Shown one piece after another: positions 22,872 through 29,991 of a stretch of 34,239 nucleotides of DNA. This DNA comes from DAOUFU01 sp034429275. GTDB taxonomy: Bacteria; Chloroflexota; Anaerolineae; Aggregatilineales; Aggregatilineaceae. Both the position numbers and the translations under genes were made by a program. Every line of letters begins with the position of its first letter. The first letter of the stretch is position 1. Where the stretch lies: NCBI GenBank assembly GCA_034429275.1, contig DAOUFU010000071.1, forward strand, positions 1-34,239, in the 5' to 3' direction. The notes beneath the pieces were generated by a model that saw nothing but the letters and a program-made list of their open reading frames with translations, was not told where the DNA came from and did no database searches.

Positions 22872-23980
22872 CCTACCCCATCCCAGACAACTTGCCCAGG
22901 CTGCATAATGCCCTGATTGACTGGTTCCAGGTCCACCGTGCCGATTTCCCCTGGCGGGCAAAGCGCGATCCTTATGGTGTGTGGCTTTCGGAAATCATGC
23001 TTCAGCAAACCCAGGTTGCGACCGTTATCCCCTACTACGAACGGTTTCTGGCGCGGTTTCCAACCGTGCACGATCTCGCGGCGGCCCCCCTTGCCGAAGT
23101 GCTCAAACTGTGGGAAGGTCTCGGCTACTACTCGCGCGCCCGCAACCTGCACCGCGCTGCTCAACAGGTGGTCGATACCTATGGCGGTGTGTTCCCCTCT
23201 ACCGTAGAAGAGCTGCTTACTTTGCCCGGTGTTGGTCGCTATACCGCCGGAGCCATAGCCAGCCTGGCTTACGGGGCAGATGCGCCGGTTTTGGATGGAA
23301 ACGTGATCCGCGTTTTCACGCGGTGGTTGGACCTGATCGACGACGTTGGGCTGTCTGCCACCCAAAATGCGCTCTGGGCGCTGGCTCAGGACTGTCTGCC
23401 AACAGGTCGATCCGCGCGCTGGAATGAGGGGCTGATGGAATTGGGGCGTACCATCTGCAGCCCCAAAACCCCTGATTGTTCGGCCTGCCCCGTCGCCGAA
23501 TGGTGTGCCGCCCGGAAAAATGGCACACAGGGAGAGCGCCCGGTCAAACGCCCAAAAGCCAGGACCCCTCATTACGATGTTACAGCCGGCGTGATCCGAC
23601 GCGCTGATGGGCATCTGTTGATTGCGCAGCGCCGCCCCGAAGGAATGCTCGGCGGCCTGTGGGAGTTCCCCGGTGGCAAACGCGAACCGGGCGAGTCTCT
23701 GACAGATTGCCTGAAGCGCGAAATTCGTGAAGAGTTGGGGATCGATATCGCCGTGAATACACAAATCGGCGTGGTGCGTCACGCATATACGCATTTTCGT
23801 ATCACGCTATTCGCCTTTGAATGCGTCTTGCTCAGCGGCGAACCGCAGGCCATCGAGTGCGCGGATTGGGCCTGGGTCACTCTGGACGATCTGGATCGCT
23901 ATGCCTTCCCTGTGACGGACCAGAAGATCATCGCCATGCTGCGTGACGGATACCACCAGCTCGGCCTGGACTTGATCTGA
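22868..23980 (+). CDS. mutY: A/G-specific adenine glycosylase with C-terminal Nudix domain
   Basis: MutY removes adenine mispaired with 8-oxoguanine. The 370-residue protein has the catalytic Glu42 in LSEIMLQQTQ, the helix-hairpin-helix LPGVGRYTAGAI and catalytic Asp143 in VLDGNV. The 4Fe-4S ligands are C197, C204, C207 and C213 (C-x6-C-x2-C-x5-C). The C-terminal half is a MutT-like domain. Unlike many MutY proteins, its Nudix box fits the full G-x5-E-x7-REUxEExGU pattern (about residues 270-293), so it might also hydrolyse an oxidised nucleotide. GTG 22868 overlaps the preceding gene's stop (GTGA), indicating translational coupling. Confidence 0.94.
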   Translation: MTYPIPDNLPRLHNALIDWFQVHRADFPWRAKRDPYGVWLSEIMLQQTQVATVIPYYERFLARFPTVHDLAAAPLAEVLKLWEGLGYYSRARNLHRAAQQVVDTYGGVFPSTVEELLTLPGVGRYTAGAIASLAYGADAPVLDGNVIRVFTRWLDLIDDVGLSATQNALWALAQDCLPTGRSARWNEGLMELGRTICSPKTPDCSACPVAEWCAARKNGTQGERPVKRPKARTPHYDVTAGVIRRADGHLLIAQRRPEGMLGGLWEFPGGKREPGESLTDCLKREIREELGIDIAVNTQIGVVRHAYTHFRITLFAFECVLLSGEPQAIECADWAWVTLDDLDRYAFPVTDQKIIAMLRDGYHQLGLDLI

Positions 23981-23995
23981 ATACCTGCCAAGTCC

Positions 23996-24023
23996 TTGAC
24001 TTATCGATAAACATCGATATAAT
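23996..24023 (+). promoter_or_regulatory. arsR promoter overlapped by an ArsR operator
   Basis: TTGACT (23996-24001) and TATAAT (24018-24023) with a 16-base spacer. The spacer is filled by ATCGAT-AAAC-ATCGAT (24003-24018), so a bound repressor would block RNA polymerase. The expected transcription start, 6-8 bases past the -10 box, falls at about 24030, next to ATG 24031. Confidence 0.8.
24003..24018. promoter_or_regulatory. ArsR operator 1
   Basis: ATCGAT (24003-24008), AAAC, ATCGAT (24013-24018). Surrounding bases extend the match with operator 2 to TATCGAT-N3-CATCGATATAA. Confidence 0.75.
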
Positions 24024-24030
24024 GAAGTTC

Positions 24031-24339
24031 ATGAGTGTAGATCCTGTGTTGTTCGCCAAGGCGTTAGCTGACGACACACGTCAGACCATTATGCGGCACC
24101 TATGCTGCCGATGGCTGAGCGTGAATGAGATCGTGGACCTGCTTGGCGGCATAGTAAACCAACCGACCGTCAGCCATCACCTGAAAAAGCTGGAAGAAGT
24201 CAACCTGGTAAGGGTACGGCAGGAAGGTCGCCAGCGGTTCTATACGCTGAACCAGGAGCAGGTCACAGCCTGCTGCGGAATCCTTGTGCAGAATTTCGCA
24301 CCCGATTTTTCCGCCGGCTCAGACGATTCGAACGAGTAA
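24031..24339 (+). CDS. arsR: ArsR/SmtB family arsenic-responsive repressor
   Basis: ArsR binds operator DNA as a dimer and lets go on binding As(III) or a related thiophile. The 102-residue winged-helix protein has ALADDTRQTIMRHL, the recognition helix QPTVSHHLKKLEE and the wing RVRQEGRQRFYTL. The ELCVCDL arsenic site of E. coli ArsR is not present. Instead there are two vicinal Cys pairs, C25-C26 in the second helix and C81-C82 near the C-terminus. In-frame ATG 24022 overlaps the -10 box and cannot be used from this promoter, so ATG 24031 is chosen, giving a probably leaderless mRNA. A matching operator precedes arsM, 78 bases downstream. Confidence 0.88.
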   Translation: MSVDPVLFAKALADDTRQTIMRHLCCRWLSVNEIVDLLGGIVNQPTVSHHLKKLEEVNLVRVRQEGRQRFYTLNQEQVTACCGILVQNFAPDFSAGSDDSNE

Positions 24340-24374
24340 CCTCATGGATCTATCGCTTTTTTTCGCCCGGACCT

Positions 24375-24395
24375 ATCGATGTTCATCGATATAAG
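24375..24395 (+). promoter_or_regulatory. ArsR operator 2 and -10 element of arsM
   Basis: ATCGAT-GTTC-ATCGAT (24375-24390) overlaps the -10-like TATAAG (24390-24395), the same geometry as at arsR. The -35 region is weak. The two 21-base operator regions differ at only three positions. Confidence 0.72.
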
Positions 24396-24417
24396 GCCTA
24401 CTCACGGAGTCTCACCT

Positions 24418-25227
24418 ATGAGCAATGACAGCACCATTCACTCCATCGTTCAGCAACGCTATGGAGCAATCGCCCGCACGGTGGGCGCGGATGATTTGCA
24501 GCTGAAATCGTGCTGCGGGAGTAACGTCGCCAGTACCGTCAGCTCTGCATCCGCGGCTGAAGCCTGTGGCTGCCAACCTCAACTCTACGACCCTGCCCTT
24601 CTGGTCGATCTGCCGGTTGATGTCACTGGCCTTTCGCTTGGCTGCGGCGATCCGGTCACCATCGCTGCGCTTGCCCCTGGTGAAACTGTGCTCGACCTCG
24701 GCAGCGGCGGCGGGATCGATTGTTTCCTCGCTGCACGCCAGGTAGGGCCACAGGGGCACGTCATCGGCGTGGACATGACTCCCGAAATGCTGACCAGGGC
24801 CAACGCCAGCCGCGACAGGTTGGGCATGGTCAATGTGGAATTCCGTCAGGGGCAGATCGAAGCTCTGCCGGTTAAGGACAATTCCATCGATGTGGTGATG
24901 TCAAACTGCGTGATCAATTTGTCGCCCGACAAAGCCGCCGTGTTCGGTGAGATATTTCGTGTGCTCAAGCCGGGCGGGCGCGTTTCAATCAGCGACATCG
25001 TCACTGAGGGCGAATTCTCTGAGGAACTCCGCGCAGACCTTGCCCAATGGGCCGAGTGTGTGACCGGGGCAATCGACTCGGATGAATACCTTGCACTCAT
25101 GCGCCGCGCCGGTTTCAGCGATATCGCCATTGTGGACAAAACCGACGCGGAACCTGTGCTTGGCGCACCTCAACCTGGAATGCCGCGCGTCTATAGCGCC
25201 CGGATCACTGCCCGGAAACCGATCTAG
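24418..25227 (+). CDS. arsM: arsenite S-adenosylmethionine methyltransferase
   Basis: ArsM methylates As(III) to mono-, di- and trimethyl species using SAM. The 269-residue protein has the SAM motif LDLGSGGGIDCFLAA, the VDMTPEML strand and the three conserved arsenic-binding cysteines: C76 in SLGCGDP, C164 in SNCVINL and C214 in ECVTGAI. It also has an N-terminal CC pair (C32-C33) and CGC at 50-52. ATG 24418 follows GGAG with nine bases of spacing; the upstream open frame covers the operator. With arsR and the shared operator it forms an inducible detoxification pair. No arsenite efflux pump or arsenate reductase is in this window. Confidence 0.94.
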   Translation: MSNDSTIHSIVQQRYGAIARTVGADDLQLKSCCGSNVASTVSSASAAEACGCQPQLYDPALLVDLPVDVTGLSLGCGDPVTIAALAPGETVLDLGSGGGIDCFLAARQVGPQGHVIGVDMTPEMLTRANASRDRLGMVNVEFRQGQIEALPVKDNSIDVVMSNCVINLSPDKAAVFGEIFRVLKPGGRVSISDIVTEGEFSEELRADLAQWAECVTGAIDSDEYLALMRRAGFSDIAIVDKTDAEPVLGAPQPGMPRVYSARITARKPI

Positions 25228-25244
25228 ACTCACCGTCTATTGAC

Positions 25245-25280
25245 TCCTGGCTTTCGCTCAAGAACGCGCGAAAGCCAGGA
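25245..25280. terminator. long hairpin after arsM, without a T run
   Basis: A perfect 13-bp stem (25245-25257 with 25268-25280, core CTGGCTTTCGC/GCGAAAGCCAG) and 10-base loop lie 17 bases after the arsM stop. It is followed by ATTCCCCC, not by T residues, so it may protect the 3' end or act with Rho instead of being an intrinsic terminator. Confidence 0.4.
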
Positions 25281-25320
25281 ATTCCCCCGTATGAAATCAC
25301 CCCAAATAGCCTGTGCGGCA

Positions 25321-25349
25321 TTCACACTACCGATCAATTCATCTACAAT
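25321..25349 (+). promoter_or_regulatory. candidate promoter for the molybdoenzyme gene
   Basis: TTCACA (25321-25326) and TACAAT (25344-25349) with a 17-base spacer give a leader of about 90 bases. That leader holds a tandem 12-base repeat (25367-25378 and 25379-25390). Confidence 0.5.
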
Positions 25350-25445
25350 ATGTTTGCGACAGATGCGTCATGAATGGTGTCATGAATGGCGTCGTGCATC
25401 TCTCGTCCATCGTAGCATAATCGATCATCACTTGTGAGGATGCCC

Positions 25446-26066
25446 ATGCTGCACGATTTTCTGAACCGCCGTGAAGAAGAACAGCGCATGAAAGCCGAAG
25501 GGCGACTTCCGCCCGGTCAGGCGCTCACGCAAAAGTTCCCTGTGCTGCACTACGGGCCGGTTGCCGAGATCGATCCCAACACCTGGAAGCTCTCCGTCTT
25601 CGGGGAAGTTGAGCAAGAAATGTCCTGGTCTTGGGATGCTTTTCGCGCCCTGCCGACCGTGACCATTACCACCGATATTCACTGCGTCACCGGATGGAGC
25701 AAGTTCAACACCACCTGGGAAGGCCCACTTTTCCGCGACTTTATTACCCTGTTTGGCGTCAAGCCTTCGGCTCGTTTCGTGATCGCCCATGCCGCCCACG
25801 GCTTCACTGCCAACCTGCCGCTCGAAGTCATGCTCGAAGACAATGTGCTTCTTGCGTGGAAATACAACGGCGAGCTGCTCACCCCAGAGCATGGTTTCCC
25901 TGTACGCACCTTGGTTCCGCAACGTTATTTCTGGAAGAGTGCGAAGTGGTTATCGGGCCTGGAATTCTCTACCGAAGACAAGCCCGGCTTTTGGGAACAG
26001 GCTGGCTATCACAACGACGGCGACCCCTGGCAAGAAGAGCGCTACCAAACGCGCGATCGGTCCTAA
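25446..26066 (+). CDS. sulfite-oxidase-like molybdopterin-dependent oxidoreductase
   Basis: The 206-residue protein is a compact member of the sulfite oxidase/YedY molybdopterin-binding family. It has the strand WKLSVFGEVE, the cofactor-ligand region DIHCVTGWSKF with Cys80 as the predicted molybdenum ligand, the HAAHGFTANLPLE strand and LTPEHGFPVRTLVPQRYFWKSAKWL near the C-terminus. No Tat signal, heme domain or dimerisation domain is visible, so it appears cytosolic and needs a separate electron partner. The substrate cannot be inferred. ATG 25446 has GAGGA five bases upstream; GTG 25434 and ATG 25440 overlap that site. An FprA-type reductase follows beyond a terminator. Confidence 0.87.
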   Translation: MLHDFLNRREEEQRMKAEGRLPPGQALTQKFPVLHYGPVAEIDPNTWKLSVFGEVEQEMSWSWDAFRALPTVTITTDIHCVTGWSKFNTTWEGPLFRDFITLFGVKPSARFVIAHAAHGFTANLPLEVMLEDNVLLAWKYNGELLTPEHGFPVRTLVPQRYFWKSAKWLSGLEFSTEDKPGFWEQAGYHNDGDPWQEERYQTRDRS

Positions 26067-26095
26067 GCGCTTTCGCCCGGCAATGCCCCTGCTCT

Positions 26096-26124
26096 CAGCC
26101 GCCTTCCCAGGCGGCTGTTTTTTT
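26096..26124 (+). terminator. terminator of the molybdoenzyme gene
   Basis: A perfect 9-bp stem (CAGCCGCCT at 26096-26104, AGGCGGCTG at 26109-26117) with a TCCC loop is followed by seven T residues. The 138 bases from here to the next start hold no clear promoter by eye, only GATGC/GCATC short inverted repeats around 26187-26215. Confidence 0.9.
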
Positions 26125-26262
26125 ATCAGTCTCCGGAATGGTGACCCGCAGACTATTCTGCTAAGTTTTAATGGGTGGGAGTTACGATGCAGCCATTTGG
26201 CATCATCTTGCATCATAAGGACAGGATCGTCCATCTTTTCCCGGCGACTGCCAGAGGACCTC

Positions 26263-27687
26263 ATGACCCTTTCACAATCATCTGCCGCTTCTCCGTTGCG
26301 CGTCGCAATTATCGGTTCCGGCCCATCTGCCTTTTATGCCGCTGAACATCTCCAAAAACAGGCTCCCGATCATTTGGAGATCGACATGTTCGAGCGGCTC
26401 CCCACGCCCTATGGCCTGGTGCGCGGGGGAGTCGCACCCGACCATGCCAAGATCAAAGCGGTGACATCCGTCTACGATCGCATCGCCTCCGAGCCGGGTT
26501 TCCATTATTATGGCGGCGTGACATTTGGGCGAGACCTTACGCATGACGATCTGGTCGCGCACTATCACGCCGTGATCTATGCGGTCGGTGCCCAAACCGA
26601 TCGCCGGATGAACATCCCAGGCGAAGACTTGCCCGGTAGCCACCCTGCCACTGAATTTGTGGGCTGGTACAATGCCCACCCCGATTTTCGCGATCTTGAG
26701 TTCGACCTTTCCCAAGAGCGAGTAGCGGTGATCGGCAATGGCAACGTCGCAATGGATGTCGCCCGCATCCTGGCGCAGACCGCAGACGAGTTATTTCCCA
26801 CCGATATTGCCGACTACGCGCTGGATGCGCTCAGCCACAGCAGGGTCAAAGAGATCATAGTGCTGGGACGCCGCGGCCCTGCCCAGACCAAGTTCACCGC
26901 GCCAGAGCTGCGAGAAATGCAGCACCTCAAGGACGCCGATGTCTTCGTTGACCCCGCAGAGCTGGTTCTCGATCCGCTCAGCGCCGAATTTATCAATCAG
27001 CGCGAAAACCGCCTGGCGGCAAAGAACGTCGAACTCCTACGGGAATTCGCTGTTCGCGGGCTAACCGGTAAATCACGCCGGATCACCTTCCGGTTTTTGC
27101 TCTCCCCCGTAGAGATTATCGGGACCGACCGGGTTGAGGCTGTACGTGTCAACCGAAATGAGATTTGTGTAAAGGAACACTTCCTGAGTCCTTGCCCGAC
27201 CGACGAAATGGAGACCATTCCTGTTGGCCTTGTTTTTCGCTCGATCGGGTATCTGGGGGTACCGCTGCCCGGTGTGCCGTTCGACTCGCGCCGGGGCACT
27301 ATCCCCAATGAGTGGGGGCGAGTGTTGTCTGCCGACAAAACCCCGTTACCGGGCGAATATGTCGTTGGCTGGATTAAGCGCGGTCCAAGCGGCATCATCG
27401 GCACAAACAAGCCCGACGCTCAGGAAACCGTCGCCGCATTACTGGAAGATGTAGGGCGTGGACAAATGCTTTCCCCCGCACACCCATCACGTGAGTTCGT
27501 GGAAGCGTTGCTTCGTGGTCGTGGAGTGCGCTACGTCACCTATGATGATTGGCGTATTCTTGATCACCTGGAGCAAGAACGTGGTGAAGCAGTAGGGCGT
27601 CCCCGGCTGAAATTTAGCCGCATTGAGGACATGTTTGCAGCCCTGGATGACTACAAACACACCATCGGAGTGACCGCCGCTCGTTGA
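26263..27687 (+). CDS. fprA: FprA-type ferredoxin/adrenodoxin-NADP+ reductase
   Basis: The enzyme moves electrons between NADPH and ferredoxin through FAD. The 474-residue protein has the FAD motif VAIIGSGPSAFYAAEHL at the start, ERLPTPYGLVRGGVAPDH, and the NADP-binding VAVIGNGNVAMDVARIL in the middle. LGRRGPAQTKFTAPELRE follows, and the C-terminal GWIKRGPSGIIGTNKPDA closes the FAD site. These match mycobacterial FprA and adrenodoxin reductase in order and length. ATG 26263 follows AGAGGA. The open frame upstream overlaps the preceding gene in another frame and its terminator and is not coding. It may feed electrons to a ferredoxin-dependent enzyme, possibly the molybdoenzyme upstream. Confidence 0.92.
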   Translation: MTLSQSSAASPLRVAIIGSGPSAFYAAEHLQKQAPDHLEIDMFERLPTPYGLVRGGVAPDHAKIKAVTSVYDRIASEPGFHYYGGVTFGRDLTHDDLVAHYHAVIYAVGAQTDRRMNIPGEDLPGSHPATEFVGWYNAHPDFRDLEFDLSQERVAVIGNGNVAMDVARILAQTADELFPTDIADYALDALSHSRVKEIIVLGRRGPAQTKFTAPELREMQHLKDADVFVDPAELVLDPLSAEFINQRENRLAAKNVELLREFAVRGLTGKSRRITFRFLLSPVEIIGTDRVEAVRVNRNEICVKEHFLSPCPTDEMETIPVGLVFRSIGYLGVPLPGVPFDSRRGTIPNEWGRVLSADKTPLPGEYVVGWIKRGPSGIIGTNKPDAQETVAALLEDVGRGQMLSPAHPSREFVEALLRGRGVRYVTYDDWRILDHLEQERGEAVGRPRLKFSRIEDMFAALDDYKHTIGVTAAR

Positions 27688-27708
27688 CAACCCTGGCCTA
27701 TCAACACT

Positions 27709-27765
27709 CAGCCGGTGATCTGTGCCTGCCTGTAATCGGCACGAATCACCGGCTGTTGTTGTTCT
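27709..27765 (+). terminator. terminator of fprA
   Basis: An 11-bp stem (CAGCCGGTGAT at 27709-27719, ATCACCGGCTG at 27745-27755) encloses an inner GTGCC/GGCAC stem (27722-27726, 27738-27742) and is followed by TTGTTGTTCT. It lies between convergent genes. Confidence 0.7.
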
Positions 27766-27827
27766 ATATGTGGAAGTGGCAATGCGCCACTTCTCAGGTA
27801 ACCAGGTAATCCAACCAGCTCGCGCCG

Positions 27828-28502
27828 CTAACGGCAGGTGGCATCGGGCCGGACATCCAGGTCCAGCATGTCCGATATCACCGGAAGATCGTCCCACCAG
27901 CACTTCGCATCGATGATAATCAGCCCGATAACTGAGGTCACGATGCACAATACCAGCAGGCATCCGCATCCCAGCACCACCCAACGGCTGGCCCCACCGC
28001 CATCGTAGGGATCCTCCTGGTAATCGTACTCGTATCCCATGGGCTGCTGAGGCTGGCCATAGGGGCCAGTCTGCGGCTGACCCACCGGCGGCATGTATCC
28101 ACCAGGCTGAGCCTGCGGCGCATAATCGCTAATGGGCGGCTGGCTGCCATAATGCATCGCCCCTGGCTGCGCCACTGCCGGACCAACACCGACCGGTGCA
28201 CTCGCCTCATACGCCAGCGTGACCGTTTCGCCCAGTCCGACCATCTCGTTGTGCATGAGAGGACGCGCGCCGGTCAACCGCTGCCCATTGACGAATGTGC
28301 CGTTCGTCGAGCCGACATCCTCAATGGTGAAACCGCCGGCCCCTTGAGTCAGACGGCAGTGGTGGCGGCTCACTTCGGGATCGTTGATCACAATATCATT
28401 CGTAATATCGCGCCCAATCGTGACGACCCCTTTTGTCAGCTCGTAAATCTGGTTGGGCTGCGGACCACGGCGCACGATGAGCCGGAAGCTGCTGCCTTGC
28501 AT
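27828..28502 (-). CDS. FHA-domain single-pass membrane protein
   Basis: FHA domains bind phosphothreonine. The 224-residue protein has an N-terminal FHA domain (about 5-100) with all key features: GR at 30-31, SRHH at 45-48, and GSTNGTFVNG at 64-73. A Pro/Gln/Gly/Tyr-rich linker (about 105-170) follows, then a membrane helix (about 174-197) and a short C-terminal tail containing two Cys. The FHA domain is expected to face the cytoplasm. It could read phosphorylation by a Hanks-type kinase, though the only kinase-like protein in the window lacks catalytic residues. ATG 28502 follows a GGAGGAGG-rich leader. It has its own promoter and a long structured leader. Confidence 0.88.
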   Translation of the reverse strand: MQGSSFRLIVRRGPQPNQIYELTKGVVTIGRDITNDIVINDPEVSRHHCRLTQGAGGFTIEDVGSTNGTFVNGQRLTGARPLMHNEMVGLGETVTLAYEASAPVGVGPAVAQPGAMHYGSQPPISDYAPQAQPGGYMPPVGQPQTGPYGQPQQPMGYEYDYQEDPYDGGGASRWVVLGCGCLLVLCIVTSVIGLIIIDAKCWWDDLPVISDMLDLDVRPDATCR

Positions 28503-28598
28503 TTACCCTGCCTCCTCCAGCATCGGAAGTGGCGGAAACAAATCTACGCAGGACGATGCCTTCACACCTGAATGATAGCGCAACCTGCAAAGATTCCT

Positions 28599-28629
28599 CG
28601 CGGCACGCGGGACCGTCCCTTGTGCCGCG
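28599..28629 (-). promoter_or_regulatory. hairpin in the 5' leader of the FHA mRNA
   Basis: CGCGGCAC (28599-28606) pairs with GTGCCGCG (28622-28629). After a 2x2 internal loop the stem continues as GGGA/TCCC around a 3-base loop. It begins about 16 bases after the predicted transcription start. There is no T run, so it does not look like an attenuator; it may set mRNA stability. Confidence 0.5.
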
Positions 28630-28651
28630 CAGCAGACTGCATCAGGCCAAC

Positions 28652-28680
28652 AGTATATCAAATAGGCCATGTTACAGCAA
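28652..28680 (-). promoter_or_regulatory. promoter for the FHA gene
   Basis: On the minus strand, TTGCTG (28675-28680) and TATACT (28652-28657) are separated by 17 bases. The start would be near 28645, giving a leader of about 140 bases. Confidence 0.65.
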
Positions 28681-28696
28681 CGCGATGTAACCGCAC

Positions 28697-28724
28697 AAAA
28701 AAACGCCACCGTTTCCAGTGGCGT
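28697..28724 (-). terminator. terminator of sigA
   Basis: On the minus strand, ACGCCACTG and CGGTGGCGT form a 9-bp stem (one wobble) capped by a GAAA tetraloop at 28703-28724, followed by six or seven T residues (A run at 28697-28703 on +). It lies 22 bases after the sigA stop. Confidence 0.9.
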
Positions 28725-28745
28725 ACAACAACCCATGCCCGTAAT

Positions 28746-29936
28746 CTACGTGAAATCACGCAGTTGCCGTGACCTGCGCGGATGACGCAGCCGCCGCAAT
28801 GCCTTGCCTTCGATCTGGCGGATGCGCTCACGCGTCAGTCCAAACTTCTGCCCTACTTCTTCCAAGGTATAGCTGCGTCCATTTTGCAGGCCAAACCGCA
28901 ACCTCAGGATGCGCGCTTCACGCGCCGTGAGCGTACCCAGCACTTCTTCCACTTTTTCGCGGAGCAAATTCTGATACGCGCTCTGCGTGGGCGTGGGCGT
29001 CGTCAGGTCCTCGATGAAGCTGCCCAGCTCACTGTCCTCTTCTTCACCGACCGGGCGCTCCAGGCTCATCGGACGCCAGCTGACCTTGAGCATCCACTGA
29101 ACCTTGCGCGGTTCCAACCCCATCCGCGAGGCGATTTCCTCCGGCGTGGGTTTCCGCCCGTTCTCTTGCTCAAGCTGCCGGGCCGTTTTATACAGCCGCC
29201 GGATGCGATCCGACATGTGCACCGGCACGCGGATCGTGCGCCCCTGGTCCGCGATGGCACGTGTGATCGTCTGCCTGATCCACCAGGTCGCGTAGGTGCT
29301 GAAGCGGTACCCTCTCGTATAATCGAACTTTTCAACCGCTTTCATCAAACCGAGATTGCCTTCCTGAATCAAATCCAGGAAATGCACTCCTCGCCCCATA
29401 TATTTTTTGGCGATGCTTACCACCAACCGCGTGTTGGCCTTGATAAGATGATCCCGCGCAGCTTTGCCATCTTCAACAATCGCATCAAGAGCGGCGCGCT
29501 GCTCAAATGTGATATCCGTCCCCAGCCGCGCAAGCTCTGCACGGGCAGCATTCCCCGCTTCCAGCCGTTTGGCAAGCTCCACTTCTTCTTCCGTGGTCAG
29601 CAAGGGCACGCGAGCCATCTCTTTGAGGTACAGCCCAACCGTATCATCCGAAGAGACGCCGCTCAAGTCGAAGGCATCATCGTCGTCATCGTCATCGTCA
29701 AGGTCTTCTTCATCCAACCGATCGGCTCCCAGTTCGCCCGGCTTGTCACCAAACACCTCGACGCCAGCGGCATGCAGCCACATGAATATTTCTTCAAGCT
29801 GTTCTGCCGATTCGTCTGCGTCCGGAAGCACCTCAAGAATATCATCGGTGGTCAAAAACCCCTGGTTGTCAGCCTTTTCCAGCAAAGCCGACATCACGGC
29901 ATGTTTTTTGGGTTCCCCTTCAGCATAGTCTTTCAC
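28746..29936 (-). CDS. sigA: housekeeping RNA polymerase sigma factor (RpoD/SigA)
   Basis: SigA directs RNA polymerase to -35/-10 promoters. The 396-residue protein has a short region 1.1 with a very acidic stretch (about 74-90, a run of eight Asp). Region 1.2 follows (DDTVGLYLKEMARVPLL), then region 2 with FLDLIQEGNLGLMKAVEKFD and FSTYATWWIRQTITRAI, region 3, and region 4 with YTLEEVGQKFGLTRERIRQIEGKALRRLR. The start is GTG 29936 with a GGGGGGAAG purine tract upstream; ATG 29894 is possible but would trim region 1.1. It follows DUF177 by 55 bases and probably shares its transcript. Confidence 0.95.
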   Translation of the reverse strand: MKDYAEGEPKKHAVMSALLEKADNQGFLTTDDILEVLPDADESAEQLEEIFMWLHAAGVEVFGDKPGELGADRLDEEDLDDDDDDDDAFDLSGVSSDDTVGLYLKEMARVPLLTTEEEVELAKRLEAGNAARAELARLGTDITFEQRAALDAIVEDGKAARDHLIKANTRLVVSIAKKYMGRGVHFLDLIQEGNLGLMKAVEKFDYTRGYRFSTYATWWIRQTITRAIADQGRTIRVPVHMSDRIRRLYKTARQLEQENGRKPTPEEIASRMGLEPRKVQWMLKVSWRPMSLERPVGEEEDSELGSFIEDLTTPTPTQSAYQNLLREKVEEVLGTLTAREARILRLRFGLQNGRSYTLEEVGQKFGLTRERIRQIEGKALRRLRHPRRSRQLRDFT

Positions 29937-29991
29937 GCTTCTTCCCCCCTATCGATCATGTCTGCCCGTATGCGCGTGGTATCTCACGTGA

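Noticed and set aside
22140..23794. Long minus-strand open frames opposite the Trm9-like gene and mutY
   Set aside because: Both are opposite well-supported genes and show no family motif.
25789..26262. N-terminal extension of the FprA frame back to 25789
   Set aside because: It overlaps the molybdoenzyme gene in another frame and crosses its terminator; the family N-terminus begins at 26263.
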